Shown here one piece after another: positions 1-4,890 of a DNA stretch of 5,050 nt; within the stretch, counting starts at the first letter, position 1; every line of letters starts with the position of its first letter. The DNA is from Mycobacterium sp. GTDB lineage: Bacteria > Actinomycetota > Actinomycetes > Mycobacteriales > Mycobacteriaceae. The position numbers and the translations under genes are program-made. The notes beneath the pieces were generated by a model, which worked only from the letters and a program-made list of their open reading frames with translations, had not been told where the DNA came from and did no database searches. Where the stretch lies: assembly GCA_018500005.2 (NCBI GenBank), contig JAHBAP020000124.1:1-5050 (forward strand), given 5' to 3'.

Positions 1-62
1 GCGACTGTGCACGCGGCGTAACTCCCTCCTGAATTCCGGGCCACTTGACCGCTGGTCAAGTG
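1..62 (+). repeat. Direct repeat, copy 1 of a ~62-bp dispersed sequence
   Basis: Bases 1-62 match 3761-3821 in the same orientation, with about eight mismatches and one single-base gap (roughly 85 percent identity by eye). Shared blocks include GTGCACGCG near the start, CTGAAT in the middle and GGGCCACTTGAC near the end. The copy begins at the first base of the window, so it may extend further left. Its 3' part is a perfect palindrome here but a decayed one in the second copy. I do not recognise the family. It could be a terminus of an unseen insertion sequence, a dispersed palindromic repeat, or the duplicated edge of an inserted segment. Confidence 0.7.
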
Positions 63-67
63 GCCCG
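37..67. repeat. Perfect inverted repeat, 14-bp arms, 3-base loop
   Basis: CGGGCCACTTGACC and its exact reverse complement GGTCAAGTGGCCCG are separated by GCT. No T-run follows on either strand, so it is not a classic intrinsic terminator. It may be a protein-binding dyad, a cruciform-forming end of a mobile element, or part of the repeat it overlaps. A smaller stem, GGCCC/GGGCC (62-66 with 71-75), overlaps its right arm and could form an alternative pairing. Confidence 0.65.
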
Positions 68-78
68 ATAGGGCCCCG

Positions 79-100
79 TCGACACAACATGCTGTGTCGA
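79..100. repeat. Inverted repeat TCGACACA/TGTGTCGA
   Basis: An 8-bp perfect stem (79-86 with 93-100) encloses ACATGC, whose central CATG is itself self-complementary. It stands 12 bases after the larger palindrome. The function is unknown; it may be an operator-like dyad or an element end. Confidence 0.5.
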
Positions 101-389
101 GGAATGGAGATCAGTCCCATATTTTGTGTTCCCAACGGCGTGTCGTGACCTGATCGTCGGTCCGGTGCCCGATCCTGAAGTCACCTGACGCCCCACCTCC
201 GGCGTCGGGATGGCGACGTTGGCCGACGACGATAACCGAAATCGGCACGCAGAGAGAGGAATTCGCCGATTAAACACACGCCAAACGAGTGCTGGGTGGG
301 CGCCTGCAAGCACCCACCCAGCCAATTCCGACGGCAGCAACCGTCGAAAACATCCGATCAGCGCGGCAAAGCACAGAAGAGACTTTTGG
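101..389. other. Non-coding leader ahead of the DUF4417 operon
   Basis: No convincing coding sequence is visible here. The DUF4417 reading frame stays open back to an ATG at 210, but that extension is rich in R, N, S and H, resembles nothing I know, and runs through the stem-loop at 291-322, so I treat it as untranslated. The stretch should contain the promoter of the operon. I see no clear -35/-10 pair, and TTAAAC near 269-274 is only a weak -10 candidate. Confidence 0.5.
291..322. terminator. Terminator-like stem-loop
   Basis: GCTGGGTGGGCGC (291-303) and GCACCCACCCAGC (310-322) pair over 13 positions with one mismatch, with a six-base loop CTGCAA. Neither side has a strong T-run, as is common for actinobacterial hairpin terminators. 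It lies 68 bp before the start of the DUF4417 gene. It could end transcription entering from the left, or attenuate the operon leader. Confidence 0.45.
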
Positions 390-1088
390 ATGGTAACCCG
401 CCACCCCCGTCTCCGTAGTAATGAAGGCCTCATAGACGAGGTTCTCCGGATGCTCGTCATGGGCATGCCACCGTGGTTCCCGCTCGGGGCCGAGGTCGTT
501 ACCGACTATCAGATCCCGGTCTTGCCCCTCGTCCCAGTTGGCGACCTGCCGACAGAGATGCTGGCCTTCGACAAGATCGGAAAGGCGACCGAACGCCGGC
601 TTGTACTCGCGAACTTCTACGTCGACGAGAGGAAATTGCGCCGATTGATCCGAAATCCGGAGCGGTTCATCTACCAGTTCGAAGGGCTCTGGGGGATCAC
701 GTCTCCAGATTTCTCAATCTGGGATGAGGCGCCGCCGCAATTTCGTGTTATGGCGACGTGGCTCAACCGGGCGCTCGGCCGACTCTTCGCCGACCATGGG
801 GTTCGGGTGGTGCCGAACCTGAGATGGTGTGATCACCGCGATTACGACCATTGCTTCGCAGGAGTCGAGCCGGGTTCGGTGGTCGCAATTTCTACCCACG
901 GGCTATGGCGAGTGGGGAAGCTCCGCCATGGCTTCATCCGGGGCCTCTCCGAGATGGTCGATCGGCTCGCCCCGCCGGTAGTAATCCTCCACGGGACCGA
1001 TCACCGCCACATTCGTCAGGCATTGGGTCCAGATGTCGAGGTCGTGCATTATCTGCCCGACCGGTCTCGCGTCAGGAAGGCTGCCTGA
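390..1088 (+). CDS. DUF4417 domain-containing protein, 232 aa
   Basis: The sequence follows the DUF4417 pattern that I recall from phages and mobile elements, whose biochemical role is not established. Landmarks in order are an AFDK segment near residues 59-62, NFYVDE (75-80), an RNPERF block (88-93), TSPDFSI (104-110), VVPNLRWCD (140-148), a second cysteine at 155 (HCFAGV), and GSVVAISTHGL (162-172) followed by a GLSEMVDRL helix. The two cysteines and several His/Asp residues between 147 and 155 could bind a metal, but that is inference. No signal peptide or membrane segment is visible, so it is probably cytosolic. I chose ATG 390 because AGAAGAGA lies about 9 bases upstream and the longer frame back to 210 looks non-coding. 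It heads an operon: its stop is one base before the GTG of the toxin-like gene. The family call is firm in pattern but comes from memory, not a search. Confidence 0.8.
   Translation: MVTRHPRLRSNEGLIDEVLRMLVMGMPPWFPLGAEVVTDYQIPVLPLVPVGDLPTEMLAFDKIGKATERRLVLANFYVDERKLRRLIRNPERFIYQFEGLWGITSPDFSIWDEAPPQFRVMATWLNRALGRLFADHGVRVVPNLRWCDHRDYDHCFAGVEPGSVVAISTHGLWRVGKLRHGFIRGLSEMVDRLAPPVVILHGTDHRHIRQALGPDVEVVHYLPDRSRVRKAA
1074..1080 (+). promoter_or_regulatory. Ribosome binding site that sets a GTG start at 1090
   Basis: AGGAAGG sits inside the last codons of the DUF4417 gene, nine bases before GTG 1090. It favours this start over the earlier in-frame ATG at 1033, which lies within the DUF4417 gene and has no comparable site. 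The layout implies translational coupling of the two genes. Confidence 0.65.
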
Positions 1089-1089
1089 C

Positions 1090-1479
1090 GTGGGACCGCG
1101 AATTGGTGGTGGAGCAAATGTGCGGGCCCGCAATGCAATCAAAGCGAGCATCGACCGACTGGCCGATCATTTCCCGATTTCTCCGGGCGGGTACTTCGGC
1201 GAACCTGGGAAGAGCAGCAAGGTTCGAACGATCGCCTCTGCGGACCCGTACGCCACGGCGGAAAGGTTCTGGCGGCTCCTCAAGGGAAATCTGAAAGAGG
1301 TGCGAACCGCGAACGGGAATGGTTCGCGGGTCGACTTTCCTGATCTTTCTGTCGCCGTGTATCGGCGGATCACGAGCACGAAGGGTAGTCCCGCCGTGAC
1401 GCTCACCATAAAAACCAGCGGGTTAGGCGTAACCGGTTACCAGCGAATCCATTTCATTAAGAAGGGTGTCGACAAATGA
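1090..1479 (+). CDS. Small basic protein resembling the C-terminal toxin domain of polymorphic toxins, 129 aa
   Basis: Starting at GTG 1090 the protein has 129 residues with 22 Lys/Arg against 9 Asp/Glu, so it is strongly basic. A Gly/Arg-rich start is followed by a GGYFGEPGKSSKVR segment, then SADPYATAERFWRLL, a glycine-rich turn, and a strand-rich end with GSPAVTLTIK and YQRIHFIKK. This order (GG-F-G-xGxxSxV, ADPxxTAxxF, GSPAV, QxIHF) recalls small nuclease-type toxin tips at the ends of polymorphic or contact-dependent toxins. The family assignment is from memory and the enzymatic activity is not proven. Conserved basic, Ser/Thr and His residues near the end (the His of RIHF) would be candidate active-site positions. 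It has no N-terminal delivery, repeat or signal region, so it is either an orphan tip or a stand-alone intracellular toxin. Its stop overlaps the start of the acidic downstream gene by ATGA. Confidence 0.6.
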   Translation: MGPRIGGGANVRARNAIKASIDRLADHFPISPGGYFGEPGKSSKVRTIASADPYATAERFWRLLKGNLKEVRTANGNGSRVDFPDLSVAVYRRITSTKGSPAVTLTIKTSGLGVTGYQRIHFIKKGVDK

Positions 1480-2054
1480 CATTCATCGCCAAGTTTCACC
1501 TCACTGAGGGTTCCCTCGCGGCTTTGCGGTCGCTCAAGGGAAAGCGCTGGCGACTAGCGACTGGTAAGCCCGCACCGGAAAAGCCGGGCCATCACTTCTC
1601 ATGGGACAACGTCATCGTCGCGACCGACGCCGGCGAAGTTCGCATTCACACCGAATTGGTGGAGAGCGATTTTGAAGGCTACTCCGAAGAGTACGGCCAA
1701 TTGTCAGTGCACAGGGACTCTGAAGGACTGGACAAAGCTCAACGGGAGGGACGTGTCTATTTCCAACACGCGGGTGAGCAGATCACTGAGGTCTACGTGG
1801 TGCGGACCATGATCAGTCAGACAATGCACGGCGAGCCGACTTGGACCTACAGCAGCGATTGCGGCGTGATCTTCCGCTTCACCGAAGGTGCTGCCGCAGT
1901 CTGCAAGATCGGTCACCATACCGATGCGCTTGACGTGTTCTTCGCCGATTCCGTCGAGGCGCTAGAGATCGACTACGGCTTCGATGAATGGGACGTGGCC
2001 AACGAGTTGGGAGAAGATTACGAGTGTTCCCACGAGCTGATTTTGATCGAATGA
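1476..2054 (+). CDS. Acidic hypothetical protein, probable immunity protein, 192 aa
   Basis: I do not recognise a named family. By count the protein has about 35 Asp/Glu and 16 Lys/Arg, a net charge near -19, which complements the basic product just upstream. That is the usual charge relation of nuclease toxins and their immunity proteins. It alternates short strand-like segments with acidic loops (WDNVIVATDAGEVRIHTELV, then EVYVVRTMI and DCGVIFRFTEG) and ends in a very acidic tail from about residue 155. No signal peptide, membrane span or catalytic motif is visible, so it should be cytosolic. ATG 1476 overlaps the upstream TGA (ATGA) and has AAGAAGGG about nine bases ahead, so co-translation with the toxin-like gene is expected. 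Immunity function is inferred from context and charge. It could instead be a second effector or an unrelated cargo protein. Confidence 0.6.
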   Translation: MTFIAKFHLTEGSLAALRSLKGKRWRLATGKPAPEKPGHHFSWDNVIVATDAGEVRIHTELVESDFEGYSEEYGQLSVHRDSEGLDKAQREGRVYFQHAGEQITEVYVVRTMISQTMHGEPTWTYSSDCGVIFRFTEGAAAVCKIGHHTDALDVFFADSVEALEIDYGFDEWDVANELGEDYECSHELILIE

Positions 2055-2060
2055 TCGGCT

Positions 2061-2225
2061 ATGGCAGGGAAGTCGGCCTACTGGCGGACCTCCTTGTTGC
2101 TGATCATGTCGAGCGCTAGGACCGCCCGCTCCGTCATTGACGGTGATCTCGTCGATATCGTGAACGGATTCGGTGAGATGCTCAGCGGCGAGGTCAGCCT
2201 GTCTGTTCGCCAGTGGTGGTTCTAG
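2061..2225 (+). CDS. Possible small ORF, 54 aa, after the immunity gene
   Basis: ATG 2061 opens a 54-codon frame ending at TAG 2223-2225, in the same frame as the upstream acidic gene and two codons after its TGA. About four fifths of its codons end in G or C, as expected for coding DNA in this background. A hydrophobic patch (TSLLLI) is followed by VIDGDLVDIVNGFGEML and the C-terminus RQWWF. No good ribosome binding site precedes it and I recognise no family. It may be a real small protein, a decayed gene end, or a former C-terminal extension cut off by the TGA. Its stop shares CTAG with the stop of the convergent PIN gene. Confidence 0.25.
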   Translation: MAGKSAYWRTSLLLIMSSARTARSVIDGDLVDIVNGFGEMLSGEVSLSVRQWWF

Positions 2226-2794
2226 ATAGTGCCGCGAATGAGTTCTGCCGCTTCTGTCATGTTGTATCGCGTGACGAGCTGGTCAACGAACTGTTCGACG
2301 GTCAGTGGCGGAGTAATGAACCGGGCCAACATGGTCGTTACGGCATGCCGTGCCACAGCAGGCGAGACGGACACGGTGTCTGCGGCGAATTGGGCGGGAG
2401 ATATGACTCGAAGCGGTGCGGGAATGCGTTGCGCAGGAAAGTCTTTGAGATTGCTAGTAACGATGACCTGCGCCCCGCCGACGAGTGCGGCGGCCACTAC
2501 GTGTTCGTCATCTGGATCCGGAAGTCCGAACGTTCCGTCGAGAGGTTCCCAGTTGTCAACGCGCGAGTCGTCGAAAGCTGTTGACATTCGGTCGATAAGA
2601 CGCCGCGATTGTCTCGCGGCTTCGTCTGGGTCGCAGCCGCGGTCAATGAGTTTTCGAGCCTCGTGGAACTGCAGTTCGTCGAGGATGGCCGATGACCACA
2701 GTGGGCGGTAAAGGCCTTCGATCGCGAGGGAGAGCAGAAAGTCGCGCTGCAGACTGGGCCATAACACCGAAGTGTCCAGCAGGGCTGCGAACAC
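2222..2794 (-). CDS. vapC: PIN-domain ribonuclease toxin, VapC50-like, 190 aa
   Basis: The N-terminus FAALLDTSVLWPS carries the first PIN aspartate (D7). E40 in ILDELQF, the acidic cluster LPDPDDEHV (residues 91-99) and the strand-turn IVTSNLKDF (111-119) supply the remaining acidic and Ser/Asn positions of a PIN metal site. PIN toxins of VapBC systems are Mg-dependent endoribonucleases that cleave tRNA or rRNA. The substrate of this one cannot be told from sequence. At 190 aa it is longer than the common ~130-aa VapC and has a helical C-terminal extension (about 145-190), as in the PIN group paired with HTH antitoxins such as M. tuberculosis VapC50. The start is GTG 2794, eight bases after the stop of the antitoxin gene, with only a weak ribosome binding site, which suggests coupling to the upstream gene. 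All key acidic residues appear intact. Confidence 0.85.
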   Translation of the reverse strand: MFAALLDTSVLWPSLQRDFLLSLAIEGLYRPLWSSAILDELQFHEARKLIDRGCDPDEAARQSRRLIDRMSTAFDDSRVDNWEPLDGTFGLPDPDDEHVVAAALVGGAQVIVTSNLKDFPAQRIPAPLRVISPAQFAADTVSVSPAVARHAVTTMLARFITPPLTVEQFVDQLVTRYNMTEAAELIRGTI

Positions 2795-2802
2795 TGTTTC
2801 GG

Positions 2803-3339
2803 TTAGCCTGCAGCGCTTGCAGCGCGGCGCTGCTCGGCGACGATTCGACGTGCCTCGCGAAGCTGTCGTCGGACGGTCTCGGGGTCGTCGTCGGCATCGA
2901 CCTCGATCGCGTTGGCTGCCAAGGCTTCGTACTGGCGGGTGCGGCGTTCTTCGCGGTAGGCGAGGATGTCATCGAGCAGAAGGCGATGCCGATTTCCGAT
3001 CCGCTCCGCCGGCAACGCTCCGGTGGTAATCAGGCGCACCACCGTGGGCCGGCTCACCCCAAGAAGATCGGCGGCCTGCTGAGTGGTGAGTTTCATCGAC
3101 TGCGGAGCGATGGTCACAGCCTTGCCTGCGTGAAGCGCCGCTACCACCTTTGTTAACGCTTGATGCACCGGCCGGGGCAACTCGATCCGATCGTGCGCTT
3201 CGGCTCCCACGAGGGCATAACCTGGCGACGCTACGGTGCCGCGGAGGCGCTCGTGGGCCGCCAAGAACCCGACTACCGAGGCAAGTTCCTCGGGATCCTC
3301 GGGGATGAACGTCGTCGTCTCGCTGGCTTCTGCAGTCAT
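2803..3339 (-). CDS. vapB: HTH (excisionase-family) antitoxin, VapB50-like, 178 aa
   Basis: A single MerR/excisionase-type helix-turn-helix lies at about residues 84-133: LTTQQAADLLGVSRPTVVRL, a short wing (ALPAERIGNRHRL) and the LLDDILAYREERR helix. Before it is a segment typical of PIN-partner antitoxins, IELPRPVHQALTKVVAALHAG (about 52-72). After it, a charged helix rich in Arg and Glu (about 152-174) is the likely toxin-binding tail. The frame is open further upstream, into the tRNA fragment, but ATG 3339 is preferred because AAAAGGGG lies five bases before it and family similarity starts there. It is first in the operon and directly precedes the PIN gene, the normal antitoxin-toxin order. 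The protein probably represses its own promoter through the dyad at 3351-3386. Such proteins are often annotated as excisionases. With the nearby att-like site that role cannot be excluded, but the PIN partner favours antitoxin. Confidence 0.85.
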   Translation of the reverse strand: MTAEASETTTFIPEDPEELASVVGFLAAHERLRGTVASPGYALVGAEAHDRIELPRPVHQALTKVVAALHAGKAVTIAPQSMKLTTQQAADLLGVSRPTVVRLITTGALPAERIGNRHRLLLDDILAYREERRTRQYEALAANAIEVDADDDPETVRRQLREARRIVAEQRRAASAAG

Positions 3340-3350
3340 ATCGACCCCTT

Positions 3351-3386
3351 TTCGAACTATACGAAAACTGTTTCGCAACGTTCGAA
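3351..3386. promoter_or_regulatory. Nested palindromic operator of the HTH/PIN operon
   Basis: Two inverted repeats share the same axis, between 3368 and 3369. The outer arms are TTCGAAC (3351-3357) and GTTCGAA (3380-3386); the inner arms are CGAAA (3362-3366) and TTTCG (3371-3375). The dyad lies 12 bases upstream of the antitoxin start. Minus-strand -10 candidates are TACTAT (3391-3386), touching its edge, and TATAGT (3361-3356), inside it. Of these TACTAT leaves a fuller leader. No good -35 is visible. Position and symmetry fit autoregulation by the HTH protein. Confidence 0.6.
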
Positions 3387-3424
3387 TAGTACCTCTTACG
3401 GGTGACAAGAGACTAGGTGTTGCC

Positions 3425-3443
3425 TGGGACCAATTTGGGACCA
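3425..3443 (+). repeat. Two TGGGACCA direct repeats spaced 11 bp
   Basis: TGGGACCA occurs at 3425-3432 and 3436-3443, one helical turn apart. The same word recurs at 3664-3671 with an inverted partner at 3676-3683, on the other side of the tRNA fragment. Short direct repeats near an attachment core are typical integrase arm-type sites. That reading is inference. Confidence 0.5.
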
Positions 3444-3549
3444 CACTTTCTGTGCGCTCCTGAACGAACTGCACGTTCATGCCCGATCCGCGGACTTCGA
3501 ATAACGCGCATACCGGGAGTGGGCAGGCACAACGCACCAACCCCATTTC

Positions 3550-3594
3550 CTGGGGGTCAAGTGGTCGCAGGTTCAAATCCTGTCAGCCCGACCA
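3550..3594 (+). other. 3' half of tRNA-Pro(GGG): probable integrase attachment site
   Basis: The 45 bases match the second half of an actinobacterial tRNA-Pro: anticodon loop CTGGGGG (anticodon GGG), the 3' anticodon strand TCAAG, a short variable loop, a T-arm GCAGG-TTCAAAT-CCTGT, then CAGCCCGA and an encoded CCA. The bases before 3550 do not pair with TCAAG and contain no D-arm or 5' acceptor strand, so this is not a functional tRNA. A fragment running from anticodon loop to 3' end is the classic product of site-specific integration by a tyrosine recombinase into a tRNA gene. In that model the element lies to the left and the target flank to the right, with the intact tRNA beyond the window. 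Confidence 0.75.
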
Positions 3595-3595
3595 A

Positions 3596-3620
3596 AAAAC
3601 CGGCTCTGATCAGCGGTTTT
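3596..3620 (+). terminator. Terminator behind the tRNA-Pro fragment
   Basis: AAAACCG (3596-3602) pairs perfectly with CGGTTTT (3614-3620) around an 11-base loop containing CTGATCAG. The right arm ends in a T-run and TTTATCT follows shortly after. It sits one base after the encoded CCA, as expected for the native terminator of the tRNA gene carried along with the 3' fragment. Confidence 0.65.
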
Positions 3621-4020
3621 CGCTTTATCTGTTTGCTGCCGGTTCGGTCGTCCAGGTCGGTGTTGGGACCAACCCGGGTCCCACGGGCCGGCTAGGACGG
3701 TATGGAACAGGGGCTCCTGCAACATTCGGTGCCCGATGTGCCTGCCAATGCATGTGGGATGCGACCGTGCACGCGCCGTAACTCTCCCTGAATCCAGGGC
3801 CACTTGACAGCTGGTCAATTGCACTCCGTGCGGCTGGCAACCCCCGGGCGCGAGGGATTCGTTCAGGCGCCATTGCGAAGCAGGACCCGGGAATTTGTCA
3901 GAGTGCCCTATTTGTCTGATGCGATGCACACCAACAAGTCGCGCGCCTCCGAAGTCCTGGGCGACTTGCTGGACGACTTCCGTTCCAGTTGACGCTTTGA
4001 TTGGATATTGCGCTCGGTGA
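3621..4020. other. Non-coding stretch between the tRNA fragment and the insertion sequence
   Basis: No convincing gene is visible. The stretch holds an inverted TGGGACC/GGTCCCA pair (3664-3670 with 3677-3683) and the second copy of the ~62-bp repeat (3761-3821). A short frame ends at 3992 (from ATG 3924, 22 aa, ending LLDDFRSS) with GC-rich third positions; it may be the tail of a gene cut by the insertion sequence, but I cannot support it as a gene. Confidence 0.5.
3761..3821 (+). repeat. Direct repeat, copy 2 of the ~62-bp dispersed sequence
   Basis: This copy matches bases 1-62 at about 85 percent with one gap and the same orientation, 3.76 kb away. The palindrome that is perfect in copy 1 has decayed here: the TTGAC/GTCAA core remains, but the outer arm has diverged. 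This suggests an older or inactive copy. Confidence 0.7.
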
Positions 4021-4089
4021 GGGCCGGTGTTCCGTTGTTGGGTGAGCCACTGTTCCGGTGGTTGTTGAGCCGGTCTTCCGGGGGTTGGC
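4021..4089 (+). repeat. Three tandem 23-bp repeats near the IS21 terminus
   Basis: The units 4021-4043, 4044-4066 and 4067-4089 align without gaps on a G[AG]GCC..T.TTCCG...GTT-like consensus. TTCCG falls at 4030, 4053 and 4076, exactly 23 bp apart. IS21-family ends carry several internal repeats that bind the IstA transposase, and the position beyond the istB stop fits that role. The true tip of the element is probably at or just left of the first unit; TGTTCCG at 4028 would suit the TGT ends known for the family. Confidence 0.6.
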
Positions 4090-4102
4090 CGTGGAGCCTT
4101 GG

Positions 4103-4140
4103 CCGCTTGGCGGGACCGGGGGCCCGGTCCCGCCAGGCGG
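4103..4140. terminator. Strong hairpin behind istB
   Basis: TGGCGGGACCGGG (4108-4120) and CCCGGTCCCGCCA (4123-4135) are exact reverse complements. After one weak position at 4107/4136 the stem extends four more pairs (4103-4106 with 4137-4140). It begins 7 bases after the istB stop. There is no T-run, so it would act as a GC-rich hairpin terminator, or shield the element from transcription across its end. Confidence 0.55.
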
Positions 4141-4146
4141 TTTGTC

Positions 4147-4890
4147 TCAGTTGAGGTCGCTGAAGTGTTTGCGTAGTGATTCGTCGCAGTTCAGCACGGT
4201 GGCGTGGGCGTTGGTGGTGATGCGGTCGATGATCGCGTCGGCGAGGATCTTCTCTTCCATTCGGTCGTGCCATTGCCCGGGCGGTAGTTGGGTGCAGTAG
4301 ATCGTGGAGGCGGCTTTGTGACGCCGGTCTATCAGGGTGTGCAGTTGCTGGATCTGCGGGCGGCTCGGGGTGGTGAGGAACCAGTCATCGATGATCAGCA
4401 GTTCCACTTTGACGAGGGTGTCGAGGCAGCGTTTGCGGTCTCCGGTGCGTTCGGCGATGGTGAGCCGGTCGAACAGTTCGGCTGCTGGGAGGTAGAGCAC
4501 GCTGCGGTACTGCTGGCAGGCTTTGTTGCCCAGCGCGCAGGCGACGTAGGTTTTCCCTGCCCCGGTGGGTCCTTGCAAGACGATGTCTTGGCGGTTTTGC
4601 AGGTAGTTGCCGACAGCCAGTCGGGCGATCAACTCGGTGTCTACCTTGCGTCCTGCCATGGCTTTGATGTCGGCGATGTCAGCGCCGGGTTGGGCCAGCC
4701 CAGCGCGGCTGCGTAGCCGGTGGAGTTTGCTGTTGCGGCGGCGTTCGTATTCCCAGTCCACGGCCATCTTGACCATGTCCGGGCCGCTGGGCTGCCCGGC
4801 GCTGGGCGCTGCGGCGAGGTTTTCGAAGTATTCGGCCATCCCGGATAGGCGCATCGCTTTGAGCCGGTCGAGGGTCTGCACGTCGATCAT
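4147..4890 (-). CDS. istB: IS21-family helper ATPase IstB, 247 aa
   Basis: IstB is the AAA+ ATPase (DnaC-related) that binds target DNA and activates the IstA transposase. The N-terminal helical region reads LDRLKAMRLSGMAEYFENL (7-25), typical for the family. Walker A is GPTGAGKT (107-114) and Walker B is LLIIDDW (164-170). A CTQLPP strand (199-204), normally TSQLP, corresponds to sensor I. The end has the usual ADAIIDRITTNAH and SLRKHF blocks (217-244). Length is normal for the family and no lesion is visible. ATG 4890 overlaps the istA TGA (ATGA) with GAGG a short distance ahead, the standard istA-istB coupling. The frame is open upstream to 5046, but that part overlaps istA and runs into adapter sequence: its first residues, MYKRQ, are the known translation of the adapter and must not be annotated. 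Confidence 0.95.
   Translation of the reverse strand: MIDVQTLDRLKAMRLSGMAEYFENLAAAPSAGQPSGPDMVKMAVDWEYERRRNSKLHRLRSRAGLAQPGADIADIKAMAGRKVDTELIARLAVGNYLQNRQDIVLQGPTGAGKTYVACALGNKACQQYRSVLYLPAAELFDRLTIAERTGDRKRCLDTLVKVELLIIDDWFLTTPSRPQIQQLHTLIDRRHKAASTIYCTQLPPGQWHDRMEEKILADAIIDRITTNAHATVLNCDESLRKHFSDLN

Noticed and set aside
210..389. N-terminal extension of the DUF4417 frame to ATG 210
   Set aside because: The extension is low-complexity and runs through the stem-loop at 291-322. A ribosome binding site and family-like sequence support ATG 390.
2229..2711. Plus-strand open frames across the PIN gene
   Set aside because: They are shadows of the clear PIN domain on the minus strand, with Ser/Arg/Thr-rich composition typical of antisense frames.
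3340..3576. Upstream extension of the HTH antitoxin frame to 3576
   Set aside because: The extra 79 residues are translated from the operator, the TGGGACCA motifs and the antisense of the tRNA fragment. ATG 3339 has a good ribosome binding site.
3480..3594. Complete tRNA-Pro gene
   Set aside because: Bases before 3550 do not form the anticodon stem, D-arm or 5' acceptor strand.
3924..3992. Short frame ending LLDDFRSS before the IS end
   Set aside because: It has GC-rich third positions but only 22 codons from ATG, no ribosome binding site and no recognisable family. It could be a gene remnant but is not supportable.
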